A stretch of DNA of 64,000 bases, taken from positions 286,787-350,786 of the forward strand of contig PGXV01000004.1 of the NCBI GenBank assembly GCA_002839315.1. Reading direction: 5' to 3'. Position numbers and translations under genes: made by a program. This document shows, in pieces, positions 23,782-32,545 of the stretch (positions are counted from its first letter, which is position 1; each line of letters begins with the position of its first letter). The stretch is from Spirochaetae bacterium HGW-Spirochaetae-3. GTDB lineage: Bacteria; Spirochaetota; Spirochaetia; Treponematales; UBA12059. Below the pieces are notes generated by a model, which did no database searches, had not been told where the DNA came from, and saw nothing but the letters and a program-made list of their open reading frames with translations.

Positions 23782-25689
23782 CAGCTCCTCGGGGATCTCG
23801 GCGAGGAACGGCGACGGGACGCAGTCCACCGGCATGGCGTTTCGGCGCCGTTGCTTGCAGGCGGTAATGAGCAGCCGCTTGCGGGCCCTCGTAATCGCCA
23901 CGTAGAACAGCCGGCGCTCCTCCTCGACGTTGCCGTCCCCTTCCTCGAGGGCCCGGGCGTGGGGGATGAGGCCGTCCTCGCAGCCGGCTACGAAGACGAC
24001 GTCGAATTCGAGCCCCTTGGCGGCGTGGATCGTCATCAGGTTGACCTTGCCCGAGTCGTCCTCGTCCTTGTCGTCGCGCGTTATGAGGGATATGCGATTG
24101 AGCCAGGTGAACAGGCTCGGGTCGAGGTTGTCGGGGTCCTTCTCCCAGGTCTCTATCCCCTTGATGAGGCTCTCGACGTTGAGGAATTTCCACTTGGCCG
24201 CCTTGTCGTTCTGCTGGTTCTCCGAGACGAGGTACCCCCAGTAATCGATGGTATCGACGAGCTTGCGGACCTTCGCCCCGAGGTTCCGGCGTCCCAGGAG
24301 CTCCTCGCGCTCGTACTCGAGAAGGGTCAGGAACGAGTCTATGTCCTGCCGGAGGCGCTCGGGGAAGTCTATCGAATGGTCGGTACGGACGAGTTGCATC
24401 GCTCCCCGCGTGGAGCAACCGTGCCGCTTCGCGATGACGGAAAGCATCTCCATCGCGCGCCTGCCGATGCCTCGCCGCGGCACGTTGACGATGCGTATCA
24501 GGTTGATGTCGTCATCGGGATTGGCTATGACGCGGAGATACGAGATGACGTCCTTGATCTCCTTGCGTTGGAAGAAGCTCGTGCCGCCCGTCACCTTGTA
24601 CGGGAGGTCGGCGGCCAGGAAGGCCTCCTCGAGATGGCGGGACAGGTTGTTCGTCCTGATAAGCACCCCGAACTGGTCGTACTTGAGGCGCTCCTTGAGC
24701 TTGATCTCCTTGATGGCGCGGGCGATGAACTCGCCCTCCTCGATCTCGCTCTCGGGCGCGAAGACCTCTATCTGGGCGCCGCCCTCGTTGGGGCTCTCCA
24801 GGTCCTTCTCCTTGCGGTTCGTGTTGTTCTGGATGACGCTGTTGGCCGCGTCCAGGATGGTCGTCGTTGACCGGTAGTTGCGGTAGAGCGTTATCTCCTT
24901 GCGCGCCGGCCAGTCGCGCTCGAAGTTGGTTATGTTCTCGAAGTTGGCTCCGCGCCACGAGTATATCGACTGGTCGTCGTCGCCCACCACGCATATGTTG
25001 TCGCGCGACAGGAGCTCCATCAGCCGGTACTGCTGCAGGCTGGTATCCTGGAACTCGTCGATCATGATGTAGCGGTAGTGGTCGCGGTACTCCTCGCGGG
25101 CTTCGGGGAAGTCCTCGAACACGGCGATGGGCAGGCCGATGAGGTCGTCGAAGTCGACGGCGTTATAGGCCTTGAGGGCGGCCTGGTACTCGTCGAACAC
25201 CTTCTCGTAGCCGTCGTCGACGCCCTCCCAGTTCTTGCGGCCCGTCTTGACGTCGGAGAACACGAGTCCGGCCTTCTGCGCGTCGAAGGCCTCCTGCTTG
25301 AAGCCGACCTCGCGGGCGCAGTCCTTGATCAGCTGGGTACGATCCACCTCGTCGTATATGGAGAAATTGTCGCGCCATCCGAGGCGGTGTATCTCCTTGC
25401 GCAGTATCTTTACGCCGAACGAGTGGAAGGTGCTGACGGTCAGGTTCTGGAGCTTCTTGCCCGTCACCGCGCGCACGCGCTCGGACATCTCCTTGGCGGC
25501 CTTGTTGGTAAAAGTCAACGCGAGGATCGCCGACTGCGGGATGCCGCGTTCGAGCATGTACGCGGCCCGGTAGGTGATCACGCGGGTCTTGCCCGAGCCG
25601 GCGCCGGCTATGATCAGCACGGGGCCCTCTATCGCCGTGACGGCCTCGTACTGTTCCGGGTTGAGTTCTGATTCGTAGTCGAGGTGCAT
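23671..25689 (-). CDS. UvrD/Rep/PcrA-type DNA helicase
   Basis: Superfamily 1A 3'-5' helicase of 672 residues. Motifs in order are the Q motif LNPEQYEAV, Walker A IIAGAGSGKTRV, Ia TFTNKAAKEM, Ib TFHSFG, II IMIDEFQDT, III VGDDDQSIYSWRGA, IV TLYRNYRS, V VNLMTIHAAKGLEFDVVF and VI RRLFYVAITRARKRL. Size, domain order and the short C-terminus are closest to Rep, and it lacks a long Tudor-like PcrA tail. In the family it removes proteins ahead of forks and takes part in repair. The exporter gene lies 9 bases upstream in the same direction. Confidence 0.93.
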   Translation of the reverse strand: MHLDYESELNPEQYEAVTAIEGPVLIIAGAGSGKTRVITYRAAYMLERGIPQSAILALTFTNKAAKEMSERVRAVTGKKLQNLTVSTFHSFGVKILRKEIHRLGWRDNFSIYDEVDRTQLIKDCAREVGFKQEAFDAQKAGLVFSDVKTGRKNWEGVDDGYEKVFDEYQAALKAYNAVDFDDLIGLPIAVFEDFPEAREEYRDHYRYIMIDEFQDTSLQQYRLMELLSRDNICVVGDDDQSIYSWRGANFENITNFERDWPARKEITLYRNYRSTTTILDAANSVIQNNTNRKEKDLESPNEGGAQIEVFAPESEIEEGEFIARAIKEIKLKERLKYDQFGVLIRTNNLSRHLEEAFLAADLPYKVTGGTSFFQRKEIKDVISYLRVIANPDDDINLIRIVNVPRRGIGRRAMEMLSVIAKRHGCSTRGAMQLVRTDHSIDFPERLRQDIDSFLTLLEYEREELLGRRNLGAKVRKLVDTIDYWGYLVSENQQNDKAAKWKFLNVESLIKGIETWEKDPDNLDPSLFTWLNRISLITRDDKDEDDSGKVNLMTIHAAKGLEFDVVFVAGCEDGLIPHARALEEGDGNVEEERRLFYVAITRARKRLLITACKQRRRNAMPVDCVPSPFLAEIPEELLCWREEEAPLTEDEQVDVWASVHKMFAPSEDAPDRS

Positions 25690-25698
25690 GGGGGAGCG

Positions 25699-26178
25699 CT
25701 AGACGGTCTTCGTGAAGACGGACAGGGCCTCGACGCCGAGCCCTACGACAAGCGATACGACGGTCCCGGCGACCGCGACGCCGGCCGCGACGGCCAGCAT
25801 GGTCTTCTTCCTGTCCATGCCGAGTATCCAGGCGCCGAGGGTTCCGGTCCATGCGCCGGTCACCGGCAACGGTATAGCGACGAACAGCATAATGCCGAGA
25901 TAGCCGTATCTTTCTACCTTCTCGTGCACCTTGGCCCTGGCCTTGGCGACGAAGCGGTCGAAGGTACGGGCATAGAATGCCCAGCGATACAGTAGCTTAT
26001 GGAAGGTCTCGAGGAACGCGAAGGCCACCGGGGCGACGAGGGCGTTGCAGGCCGTGGCGACGAGCGCCGCCTCCAGGAGCGGCACGCCGCGCGCGACCGC
26101 GAACGGTATGGCGCCGCGGAGCTCGGAGATCGGGAGAAACGAGAGGCCTACGGTGACGAGCGCTGTGGTGGGATCCAT
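25699..26178 (-). CDS. small multidrug-export-like membrane protein (PF06695 type)
   Basis: Protein of 159 residues starting MDPTTALVTVGLSFLPISEL. The hallmark SELRGAIPFAVARGVP and four to five membrane helices match the 'putative small multi-drug export' family, whose true role is not established. The chosen ATG is where homology begins; the frame continues upstream with unrelated Arg-rich sequence. TTGCTC-N18-TATACT ends eight bases before this ATG, which favours a leaderless message and confirms the start. The helicase gene follows after 9 bases. Confidence 0.82.
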   Translation of the reverse strand: MDPTTALVTVGLSFLPISELRGAIPFAVARGVPLLEAALVATACNALVAPVAFAFLETFHKLLYRWAFYARTFDRFVAKARAKVHEKVERYGYLGIMLFVAIPLPVTGAWTGTLGAWILGMDRKKTMLAVAAGVAVAGTVVSLVVGLGVEALSVFTKTV

Positions 26179-26186
26179 GTGGCCGG

Positions 26187-26216
26187 AGTATAACCGGAAG
26201 CCGTACCGCCGAGCAA
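26187..26216 (-). promoter_or_regulatory. promoter of exporter-helicase operon, leaderless geometry
   Basis: Minus strand TTGCTC (26211-26216), 18 bases, TATACT (26187-26192), then eight bases to the ATG at 26178. No Shine-Dalgarno sequence is present. Confidence 0.55.
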
Positions 26217-26233
26217 GCGCCAGGAGTCCGGGC

Positions 26234-26262
26234 TTGAGCGCCCTTCGCCCATGGCGTACTAT
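26234..26262 (+). promoter_or_regulatory. promoter of lhr, leaderless geometry
   Basis: TTGAGC (26234-26239), 17 bases, TACTAT (26257-26262), then six bases to the ATG at 26269. An ATG at 26251 would lie upstream of the -10 box, so it is unlikely to be used. Confidence 0.6.
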
Positions 26263-26268
26263 GGGCGC

Positions 26269-29200
26269 ATGATCGATTCCACGCCCGGAGCCTTCCCGGG
26301 GTCCTTCCATCCCCTCGTCTCGTCATGGTTCGCCGCGCGCTACGGCGACCCGACGCCGGTACAGGCGGCCGCGTGGCCCGTCATAGCGTCGGGCGCCCAT
26401 ATGCTCGCCTCGGCGCCGACCGGGTCCGGAAAGACGTTGACCGCGTTCCTTGGCGCCCTGTCGCGCTTCGCGACGGGAGAATATCCGCCCGAGGGCCTGT
26501 CGGTGCTGTATATATCGCCGCTCAAGGCCCTCAACGAGGACGTGAGGCTCAACCTCGTCGCGCCGTCGCACGAGTTATCTACATGGTTCTCGTCCCGGGG
26601 GGAGACCTTCCCCAAGATACGTATAGCGTCGCGGTCCGGCGATACGCCTCAGTCCGAACGGCGGAGCATGCTGTCGAAGCCGCCAGCGATCCTGTGCACG
26701 ACGCCAGAGAGCCTGGCGATCATGCTGTCGTCGCGATCGGGTCTGGGCCTCCTGTCGACCGTGCGATTGCTTATTCTGGACGAGGTGCACGCGGTGCTCG
26801 GCACGAAGCGCGGATCGACGCTCGCCTGCTCGGCCGGGCGGCTGGCCCTACTCGCGGGCGAGTTCCAGCGAGTGGCGCTGTCGGCGACGGTGAGGCCCTT
26901 CGAGGAGGCCGCGCGCTTCGTGGGCGGCGCCCGCCTTACGCGCTCGCCCGACGGAACGGCGTCATACGAGCCGCGGCCGGTATGCGTCGTAGCGCCACCC
27001 GCCGACAAGCGGTACGAGCTATCGGTCGCGTGGCCCGCGGCGCCTATCGGGATACGTCCGCCAACGGCGGGGCCCGACGACCGCGAGGCGGACGAGCCGG
27101 CCGGCCGTTACGACGCCGTCGTCGGCGACCTGGCCGAGCGGATCGCCCACGAGCGTTCCACGATCGTGTTCGCCGACTCGAGGCGCCGGACCGAGCGGCT
27201 CGCCGCGATGCTCAACGAGCGATCCGGGGAAGGCACGGCGTGGGCGCACCACGGGTCCCTGTCCAAGGACGTGCGCAAGGCGGTGGAGACGCGGCTGAAG
27301 GAAGGCCGGCTCCGCTGCGTCGTCGCGACGGGCACGCTGGAGCTGGGCATAGACGTCGGAGCCGTCGACCTCGTGGCGATGGCGGGCGCCCCGTCGAGGG
27401 CCGACCAGCTGCTCCAGAGGGCCGGCCGGGCGGGCCACGGCGTCGGGCTATCGAGCCGGGCCGTCGTCTACCCCTTCCACGGGCTCGACCTGCTCGCCGC
27501 GGCGGCGGCCGTCGGCGCGGCTCTCGAGCGGGACATCGACCCGGTCCGTCCGCCGCGCTGTCCCCTCGACGTGCTCGCCCAGACGCTCCTCTCCATGGCG
27601 CTGTTCGAGGAACGCCGCCTGGACGACCTATACGACGATGTACGGTCATTCCGCCCGTTCGAGGGGCTACCGAGACGGTCCTTCGACGCCGTGGTCGGCA
27701 TGCTGTCGGGACGATTCGCCGGGTCGCGGCTCAAGGAGCTGGCGGGCAGGGTCTACCTCGACGCCGAGCGCGGCACGATACGCGCCAAGGAAGGCGCGGC
27801 GATGCTCCTGTACTCCTCCGGCGGTTCGATCCCGGACCGCGGCTACTACGCGATGAGGATGGCCGACGGGGGCGCCAGGATAGGCGAGCTCGACGAGGAG
27901 TTCGTGTTCGAGCGTCGCGTCGGCAACAGCTTCAGCTTCGGTTCGCAGGCCTGGCGCATCGTATCGATAGGCGACGAGGCGGTGACGGTAGCCCCGCTCG
28001 ACCGGGACGCCGACTTCATGCCGTTCTGGAAGGCCGACAAGGCTCCCCGCGGCGCGTCGGTGTCGCGTCGGATGCTGTCGGCCTGCGCCGAGTACGAGTC
28101 GTTCCCCGAGGGATTCGCCGCCGGGCTCCGCGCCGGGCTCGGGTTCTCGGGCGACGCGGCGGACGCGCTCTCGGCCTTCCTCGCGTCGCAGGCGCGGGCC
28201 CAAGGCGGAGCCCCGTTACCGTCCGAAACGGTCGTCCCCGTCGAGCTCTTCGCCGACCCGGGCAGGAAGGCCGGCTCGACGACGCTCGTCATCCATACCC
28301 TGCGCGGCGCCGCCGTCAACGAGCCGCTCGGGATAGCGCTCGCGGCGGCCGTAGGCGGCAGGCTCGGCCTCGTCGTCGACAGGCTTTCCGACGACGACGC
28401 CGTGTCGCTCGCGCTGCCGCTCGCCGACTCGATCGAGACGGAAGCGGCCGTACGCGCCGCGTTCGCGGAATTCGCCGATCCAGCGAGGCTAGCCGCGCTC
28501 ATCCGCGACGGACTGCCGGAGACCGCGGTCTTCGGCGCCTCGTTCAGGGAGAACGCCGGGCGGGCGCTCCTCCTGCCGCGGTCCGGGTTCGGCAAGCGCA
28601 CGCCGCTGTGGGTAACGCGGCTGCGAGCCAAGCGCCTGTACGAGAGGACCATCCAGTACGAGGATTTCCCCGTCGTCGAGGAGACGTGGAAGAGCGTCCT
28701 CGAGGGGCGCTTCGACCTGGGGGCCCTCGAGGACCTGTGCCGCGGCATCGTCGACGGGACGACGCGGCTCGCGTTCTTCCGTTCCCGCGCGCCTAGCCCC
28801 TTCGCCAGGCAGTCCGGCTGGGCCGAGACGAACCGCTACCTTTACGAAGGCGACGGTATGCCGGGCGCGGGCGGGCGGGCGGCGGGAGCCTCGGCTTCTC
28901 CGTCCGACGCGGCGATAGAGGATGCTCTGCGCGCGATGGCCGATCACGACGGCGCCGCGCGCCCGCGCGTACGGCCCGCGCTCGCGGCCGAGTACGGGCG
29001 CAAGCTCAGGCGAGAGCTGCCGGGATGGGCGCCCGAATCCGCCGACGCGCTCGCGGATTGGGTAGACGAGCGCGTCGCGTTGCCGCTGGACGAGTGGGAG
29101 GCGCTGCTCGAGGCCTGCCCGGGAGAACTCGCCGCGGCCGCGCGCCTGGCCGTAGCCTCGCCCGGGACAGCCGACGGGCTACTCGGAAGGCTCGTCGCGG

Positions 29201-30780
29201 GCCGCGTACCCGGAGCGTCGACGAACGCAGTGCTACGGCGCGAACGGCTGGCGGGCGCTGATACGGCGATGCCGCCTGAGGATCGCGCCCGTCTCGCAGC
29301 GGAATGGCTCAAGTCCACCGGCCCGACGCCGCTCTCCGTCATCCGGGCGCTCTTCGGCCTCGTCCCGACCGGCGGCGAAAGCCCGTCCGCCCTCCTCGAG
29401 GCGACGGGCAGCGTCATCGCAGGCGATCTCGGGTTCATGGGCGGCCCCGACGGCGTCGCGGGAGCCTGCGACAGGGACGTCCTCGAGTCGCTGCTTCGCC
29501 AATCCCGCAAGGCCGCGAGGCTCGCCGTGCACGCCTTGCCGGCAAGCTCCCTCCCGGCGTTCATAGCCGGAATGCAAGGCGTGCGGGATAGGCTCGGTTC
29601 CACGGATCCGGTAGGCTCGGCCGACGGTATCGCCGCGACGCGGCGCGCGCTATCGCCCCTCTCGGGCTACCCAGCCCCCGCCGCATTGTGGGAGACGGAG
29701 ATCCTGCCCGCCCGGGTCGGCGCGTATCGTCCCGAATACCTCGACGCGTTGCTCGCGAGCGGTGAATTCCTGTGGTTCGGCGCGGGCAAGGAGACGGTCG
29801 CCTTCGTTACGGCCGACGATTTCGAGGCTTTCTCGCCCGAGGTCGAAAGCCTCCTCGTCGGCACCGGAGAGCCTCCTATGGACGCGTGGGCCATCAAAGA
29901 CAGGATGGGCCTGTCCATAGCCGAGCTCGAGGAGCGGATATGGGGCGATATATGGTCGGGGGCGATTAGTTCGACCGATTTTACGGCGGTCAGGCAGGCC
30001 GCCGCCGCGGGATTCAGGCGGGTATCCGTCTCGGGAGATGACGCCGCGAAGGCTACGGGGCGCCCGGCCGCTGGGCGCAGAGGGCGTATCCCCCTGGCGC
30101 TGAGCCGCCGCTGGAAGACGGGGGCCCCGGTCGCGGGATCCTGGTTCTCGCTGGCGCTGGAGGACGCAGGGCGCGACGAGGCGGACAGGCTCGAGCTCGC
30201 CGTCGCCGCCGTCCGCGCGATCGCGCGGCGCTACGGGCTCGTATGCAAGGCGACGATCGACCGGGAGCTACCGGCCATTACGTGGTCGTACCTGTCCCGC
30301 GCCGTCCGGAAGCTTGAGTTGGCCGGGGAGCTCTCGTGGGGAAAGTTCTTCGAGGGCGTCGACGGGCCTCAGTTCATGAGCGCCGAGGGCCTCCGCGCGT
30401 TCAGGGCGGGCGGCTTCGACGATCGCCTCTGGTCCGTCAACGCCTGCGACCCCGCGAGCCCGGCGGGACTCGCTATCGACGGGCTCCCCGCCGGCATTCC
30501 GTCCCGGCTTCCGGTCAACAGGCTATCGATGCGCGCGGGCATGCCTATCTGCGCCTCGAGGCGATCGTGGCGCGACCTCGAGATACACGCGCCTCCGGAG
30601 GATCCCGCCGTCGGCCCCGCGCTCGCCTTCCTCGTCGAGGCGAGACGGCGCGCCGTCGCCCCGGAGCGTCGCGTGGCCATAGCGTCGATCAACGGCGATA
30701 GCGCCGCCGCCTCGCCGTACGCCGACATGCTGCTCGGGATGGGATTCGACGCGGACAGGGGAACGCTGACGCTCTGGTGA
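26269..30780 (+). CDS. lhr: long-form Lhr helicase
   Basis: Superfamily 2 ATPase of 1503 residues. Motifs are DPTPVQAAAW, Walker A ASAPTGSGKTLTAF, SPLKALNEDV, TTPESLAIML, DEVH, LSATVRPFEEAA, IVFADSRRRTERL, WAHHGSLS, VATGTLELGIDVGAVD and LLQRAGRAGH. After the RecA-like pair (to ~residue 420) come the Lhr winged-helix and beta domains and the ~600-residue C-terminal region found only in long Lhr proteins. In other bacteria Lhr translocates 3'-5' on single-stranded DNA and unwinds RNA:DNA hybrids in repair. The start was chosen from the promoter six bases upstream; an ATG at 26251 is also in frame. Confidence 0.94.
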   Translation: MIDSTPGAFPGSFHPLVSSWFAARYGDPTPVQAAAWPVIASGAHMLASAPTGSGKTLTAFLGALSRFATGEYPPEGLSVLYISPLKALNEDVRLNLVAPSHELSTWFSSRGETFPKIRIASRSGDTPQSERRSMLSKPPAILCTTPESLAIMLSSRSGLGLLSTVRLLILDEVHAVLGTKRGSTLACSAGRLALLAGEFQRVALSATVRPFEEAARFVGGARLTRSPDGTASYEPRPVCVVAPPADKRYELSVAWPAAPIGIRPPTAGPDDREADEPAGRYDAVVGDLAERIAHERSTIVFADSRRRTERLAAMLNERSGEGTAWAHHGSLSKDVRKAVETRLKEGRLRCVVATGTLELGIDVGAVDLVAMAGAPSRADQLLQRAGRAGHGVGLSSRAVVYPFHGLDLLAAAAAVGAALERDIDPVRPPRCPLDVLAQTLLSMALFEERRLDDLYDDVRSFRPFEGLPRRSFDAVVGMLSGRFAGSRLKELAGRVYLDAERGTIRAKEGAAMLLYSSGGSIPDRGYYAMRMADGGARIGELDEEFVFERRVGNSFSFGSQAWRIVSIGDEAVTVAPLDRDADFMPFWKADKAPRGASVSRRMLSACAEYESFPEGFAAGLRAGLGFSGDAADALSAFLASQARAQGGAPLPSETVVPVELFADPGRKAGSTTLVIHTLRGAAVNEPLGIALAAAVGGRLGLVVDRLSDDDAVSLALPLADSIETEAAVRAAFAEFADPARLAALIRDGLPETAVFGASFRENAGRALLLPRSGFGKRTPLWVTRLRAKRLYERTIQYEDFPVVEETWKSVLEGRFDLGALEDLCRGIVDGTTRLAFFRSRAPSPFARQSGWAETNRYLYEGDGMPGAGGRAAGASASPSDAAIEDALRAMADHDGAARPRVRPALAAEYGRKLRRELPGWAPESADALADWVDERVALPLDEWEALLEACPGELAAAARLAVASPGTADGLLGRLVAGRVPGASTNAVLRRERLAGADTAMPPEDRARLAAEWLKSTGPTPLSVIRALFGLVPTGGESPSALLEATGSVIAGDLGFMGGPDGVAGACDRDVLESLLRQSRKAARLAVHALPASSLPAFIAGMQGVRDRLGSTDPVGSADGIAATRRALSPLSGYPAPAALWETEILPARVGAYRPEYLDALLASGEFLWFGAGKETVAFVTADDFEAFSPEVESLLVGTGEPPMDAWAIKDRMGLSIAELEERIWGDIWSGAISSTDFTAVRQAAAAGFRRVSVSGDDAAKATGRPAAGRRGRIPLALSRRWKTGAPVAGSWFSLALEDAGRDEADRLELAVAAVRAIARRYGLVCKATIDRELPAITWSYLSRAVRKLELAGELSWGKFFEGVDGPQFMSAEGLRAFRAGGFDDRLWSVNACDPASPAGLAIDGLPAGIPSRLPVNRLSMRAGMPICASRRSWRDLEIHAPPEDPAVGPALAFLVEARRRAVAPERRVAIASINGDSAAASPYADMLLGMGFDADRGTLTLW

Positions 30781-30928
30781 ACGCGTCGATGTTCGCCGTG
30801 ACGAAAGTTACTCGCGAAAATGACTAAAGACTCGCGGAATACCATCGTTCGGCACGAGGCCGAGCCCTTGGCGGAATGCTAGTATCCCTCTTGGCGATGG
30901 CCCTTCGAGCGATCGTCGAGGAGGACTA

Positions 30929-32437
30929 ATGAACAGGATTACGCCCATTATCGCGCTGTCGCTGATGACGCTCGGCTGCGCGGCCCTTCCCGGGAATCGG
31001 ATACTGGACCTCGCGGCCTCCGCCATGACCGAGGACCTGGCGGGACGGACTACGTCGGCGGGCGCGGCGGGACATGATCGATCGAAGAAGGCCGTTCCGA
31101 CGAAAGAGACCGTAGTCGCCGCGGTCAAGGCCTACGACATGGAAGCCCTGACGGGGCTCCTGGATTCGGTTGACGACGTCCGGCCTATCGTCGGCCCCGA
31201 CGTACCGCTCCTGCACCTCGCGGAAGAGGCGATGGGTTACGGCGAGGCGGCTAACCCCATGGTCGAGTATCTCGTATCGAAGAAGGCCTATACCCTGCAA
31301 TACGACGACGCGGGGAGAAGCCTGGAACGGGTCATCATCTCCATGGAGATAGGCGATTCGCCGCGCATGGACTACGTACAGGCATTGGTCGGGGACAAGC
31401 TGGCCCGATACGCGGGCGCCCTCAAGACGGACGACCGCAGGGAGTTCGAGGCCTTGCTGGAGTATATGCCCCTCCGCCCGGCGCTGCTCCTGGAAGCGGC
31501 CAAGTACAAGGCCGCCCGTATCTCCTCCATGCTGCTTTCAAGGGACATTCCCGCGGCAACCGTCGATCCGAAGACCGGAGAGACCGCCTTGCATAAGGCC
31601 TGCGATAGTTATCCCTACGATCTTCGCTTCGATAGCCGGGCCTCGCTCGTCAAGCTATTCCTGGACAACGGCGCGCCCGTTGACGCGAAGGACGGAGCGG
31701 GGCGTTCGCCCCTGCTAACGCTCCTTGCGTCGGCCAGGTCTGACGGCGCGCGGAAGCTCGGTAGCCCCGAATCCTTGGCGGCCCTCCTCCTGGAACGCGG
31801 CGCCGACCCGAGCGCCAAGGACGGACAAGGCTCGTCGGCGCTGTTCCTCGCCGCGGAGATGAAGTTGGCCGATACGGTCTCCCTGCTCCTCGATAGGGGT
31901 GCGGCCCTGGATGAGAAGGCCATCGGCTCGTATAACCAGAGCGTCGCCATAATGGGCGTTTTCATGGACCATGGCGCCGATCCGGCCCTGTTCATCAACC
32001 CTCTCGGCGTACTGGGCGAAGGCGAGCAACGAGAGCTTATCGACCTGTTGCTGGCCAAGGGCGTGCCCGTCGCGAGTATCGACCCGCAGAAGGTATACGC
32101 CAACTTCGAGAACGTGCGGTACCTCGTAGAACGCGGGGCCGAATTGAAGGATAGCAATATACTGTTCAACGCCTTGACGCAATCCGCCGGGGTCGACCGG
32201 ATCCGGTACCTCCTCGACCATGGCGCCGACGTGAACAGGACCTATTTCAAGGGCATGACCATACTCCACTACGCCGTCAAGAACAGCGACCTGGAAGCCG
32301 CCCGGGTCTTCCTTGAAAAGGGCGCGAGCGTAAACGCCAAGGACGACGACGGGAAGACGCCCTTGGACTACTGCTTCCCGAGCCGCACGGAACTGATAAG
32401 GACGCTTAAGGCGGCAGGGGCCGTAAGCGGCTCGTGA
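30929..32437 (+). CDS. ankyrin-repeat lipoprotein
   Basis: Protein of 502 residues. The signal MNRITPIIALSLMTLGCAAL has the lipobox LGC. After a linker and a helical region, ankyrin repeats are clear: GETALHKACDS...LVKLFLDNGAPVDAKDGAGRSPL, LLLERGADPSAKDGQGSSALFLAAE, VSLLLDRGAALDEK, YLLDHGADVNRTYFKGMTILHYAVKN and FLEKGASVNAKDDDGKTPLDYC. About eight units can be traced, some degenerate. Ankyrin arrays mediate protein contacts; the partner is unknown and lies in the periplasm or at the surface. GAGGAGG lies before the ATG. The 3' end faces the EF-G-like gene. Confidence 0.9.
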   Translation: MNRITPIIALSLMTLGCAALPGNRILDLAASAMTEDLAGRTTSAGAAGHDRSKKAVPTKETVVAAVKAYDMEALTGLLDSVDDVRPIVGPDVPLLHLAEEAMGYGEAANPMVEYLVSKKAYTLQYDDAGRSLERVIISMEIGDSPRMDYVQALVGDKLARYAGALKTDDRREFEALLEYMPLRPALLLEAAKYKAARISSMLLSRDIPAATVDPKTGETALHKACDSYPYDLRFDSRASLVKLFLDNGAPVDAKDGAGRSPLLTLLASARSDGARKLGSPESLAALLLERGADPSAKDGQGSSALFLAAEMKLADTVSLLLDRGAALDEKAIGSYNQSVAIMGVFMDHGADPALFINPLGVLGEGEQRELIDLLLAKGVPVASIDPQKVYANFENVRYLVERGAELKDSNILFNALTQSAGVDRIRYLLDHGADVNRTYFKGMTILHYAVKNSDLEAARVFLEKGASVNAKDDDGKTPLDYCFPSRTELIRTLKAAGAVSGS

Positions 32438-32493
32438 GGTAGCCGATCTAGCGCTACGTCCCCGGCGATCCCGGGGCGTTCGGCGACGAAAAA

Positions 32494-32517
32494 AGGGCCG
32501 CCCCTAAGGGCGGCCCT
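32494..32517 (-). terminator. intrinsic terminator of the EF-G-like gene
   Basis: AGGGCCGCCC and GGGCGGCCCT form a perfect 10-bp stem with a four-base loop. On the minus strand the stem is followed directly by a run of T, so it terminates the EF-G-like message. It could also stop the ankyrin gene from the other side, where the U-run is absent. Confidence 0.85.
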
Positions 32518-32545
32518 CGTCATGCCTGCATCTACGCTTCGGCCC

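Noticed and set aside
23851-24870. A 339-codon frame antisense to the Rep-like helicase
   Set aside because: Compositional shadow without motifs, opposite to conserved helicase sequence.
26251-26268. ATG at 26251 as lhr start
   Set aside because: It lies upstream of the predicted -10 box (26257-26262), so it would not be in the message. The ATG at 26269 fits the promoter.
26325-28796. An 823-codon Arg-rich open frame inside lhr in another frame
   Set aside because: It is a by-product of high GC. Its sequence is low complexity (Arg, Gly, Ala), while the lhr frame carries all helicase motifs.
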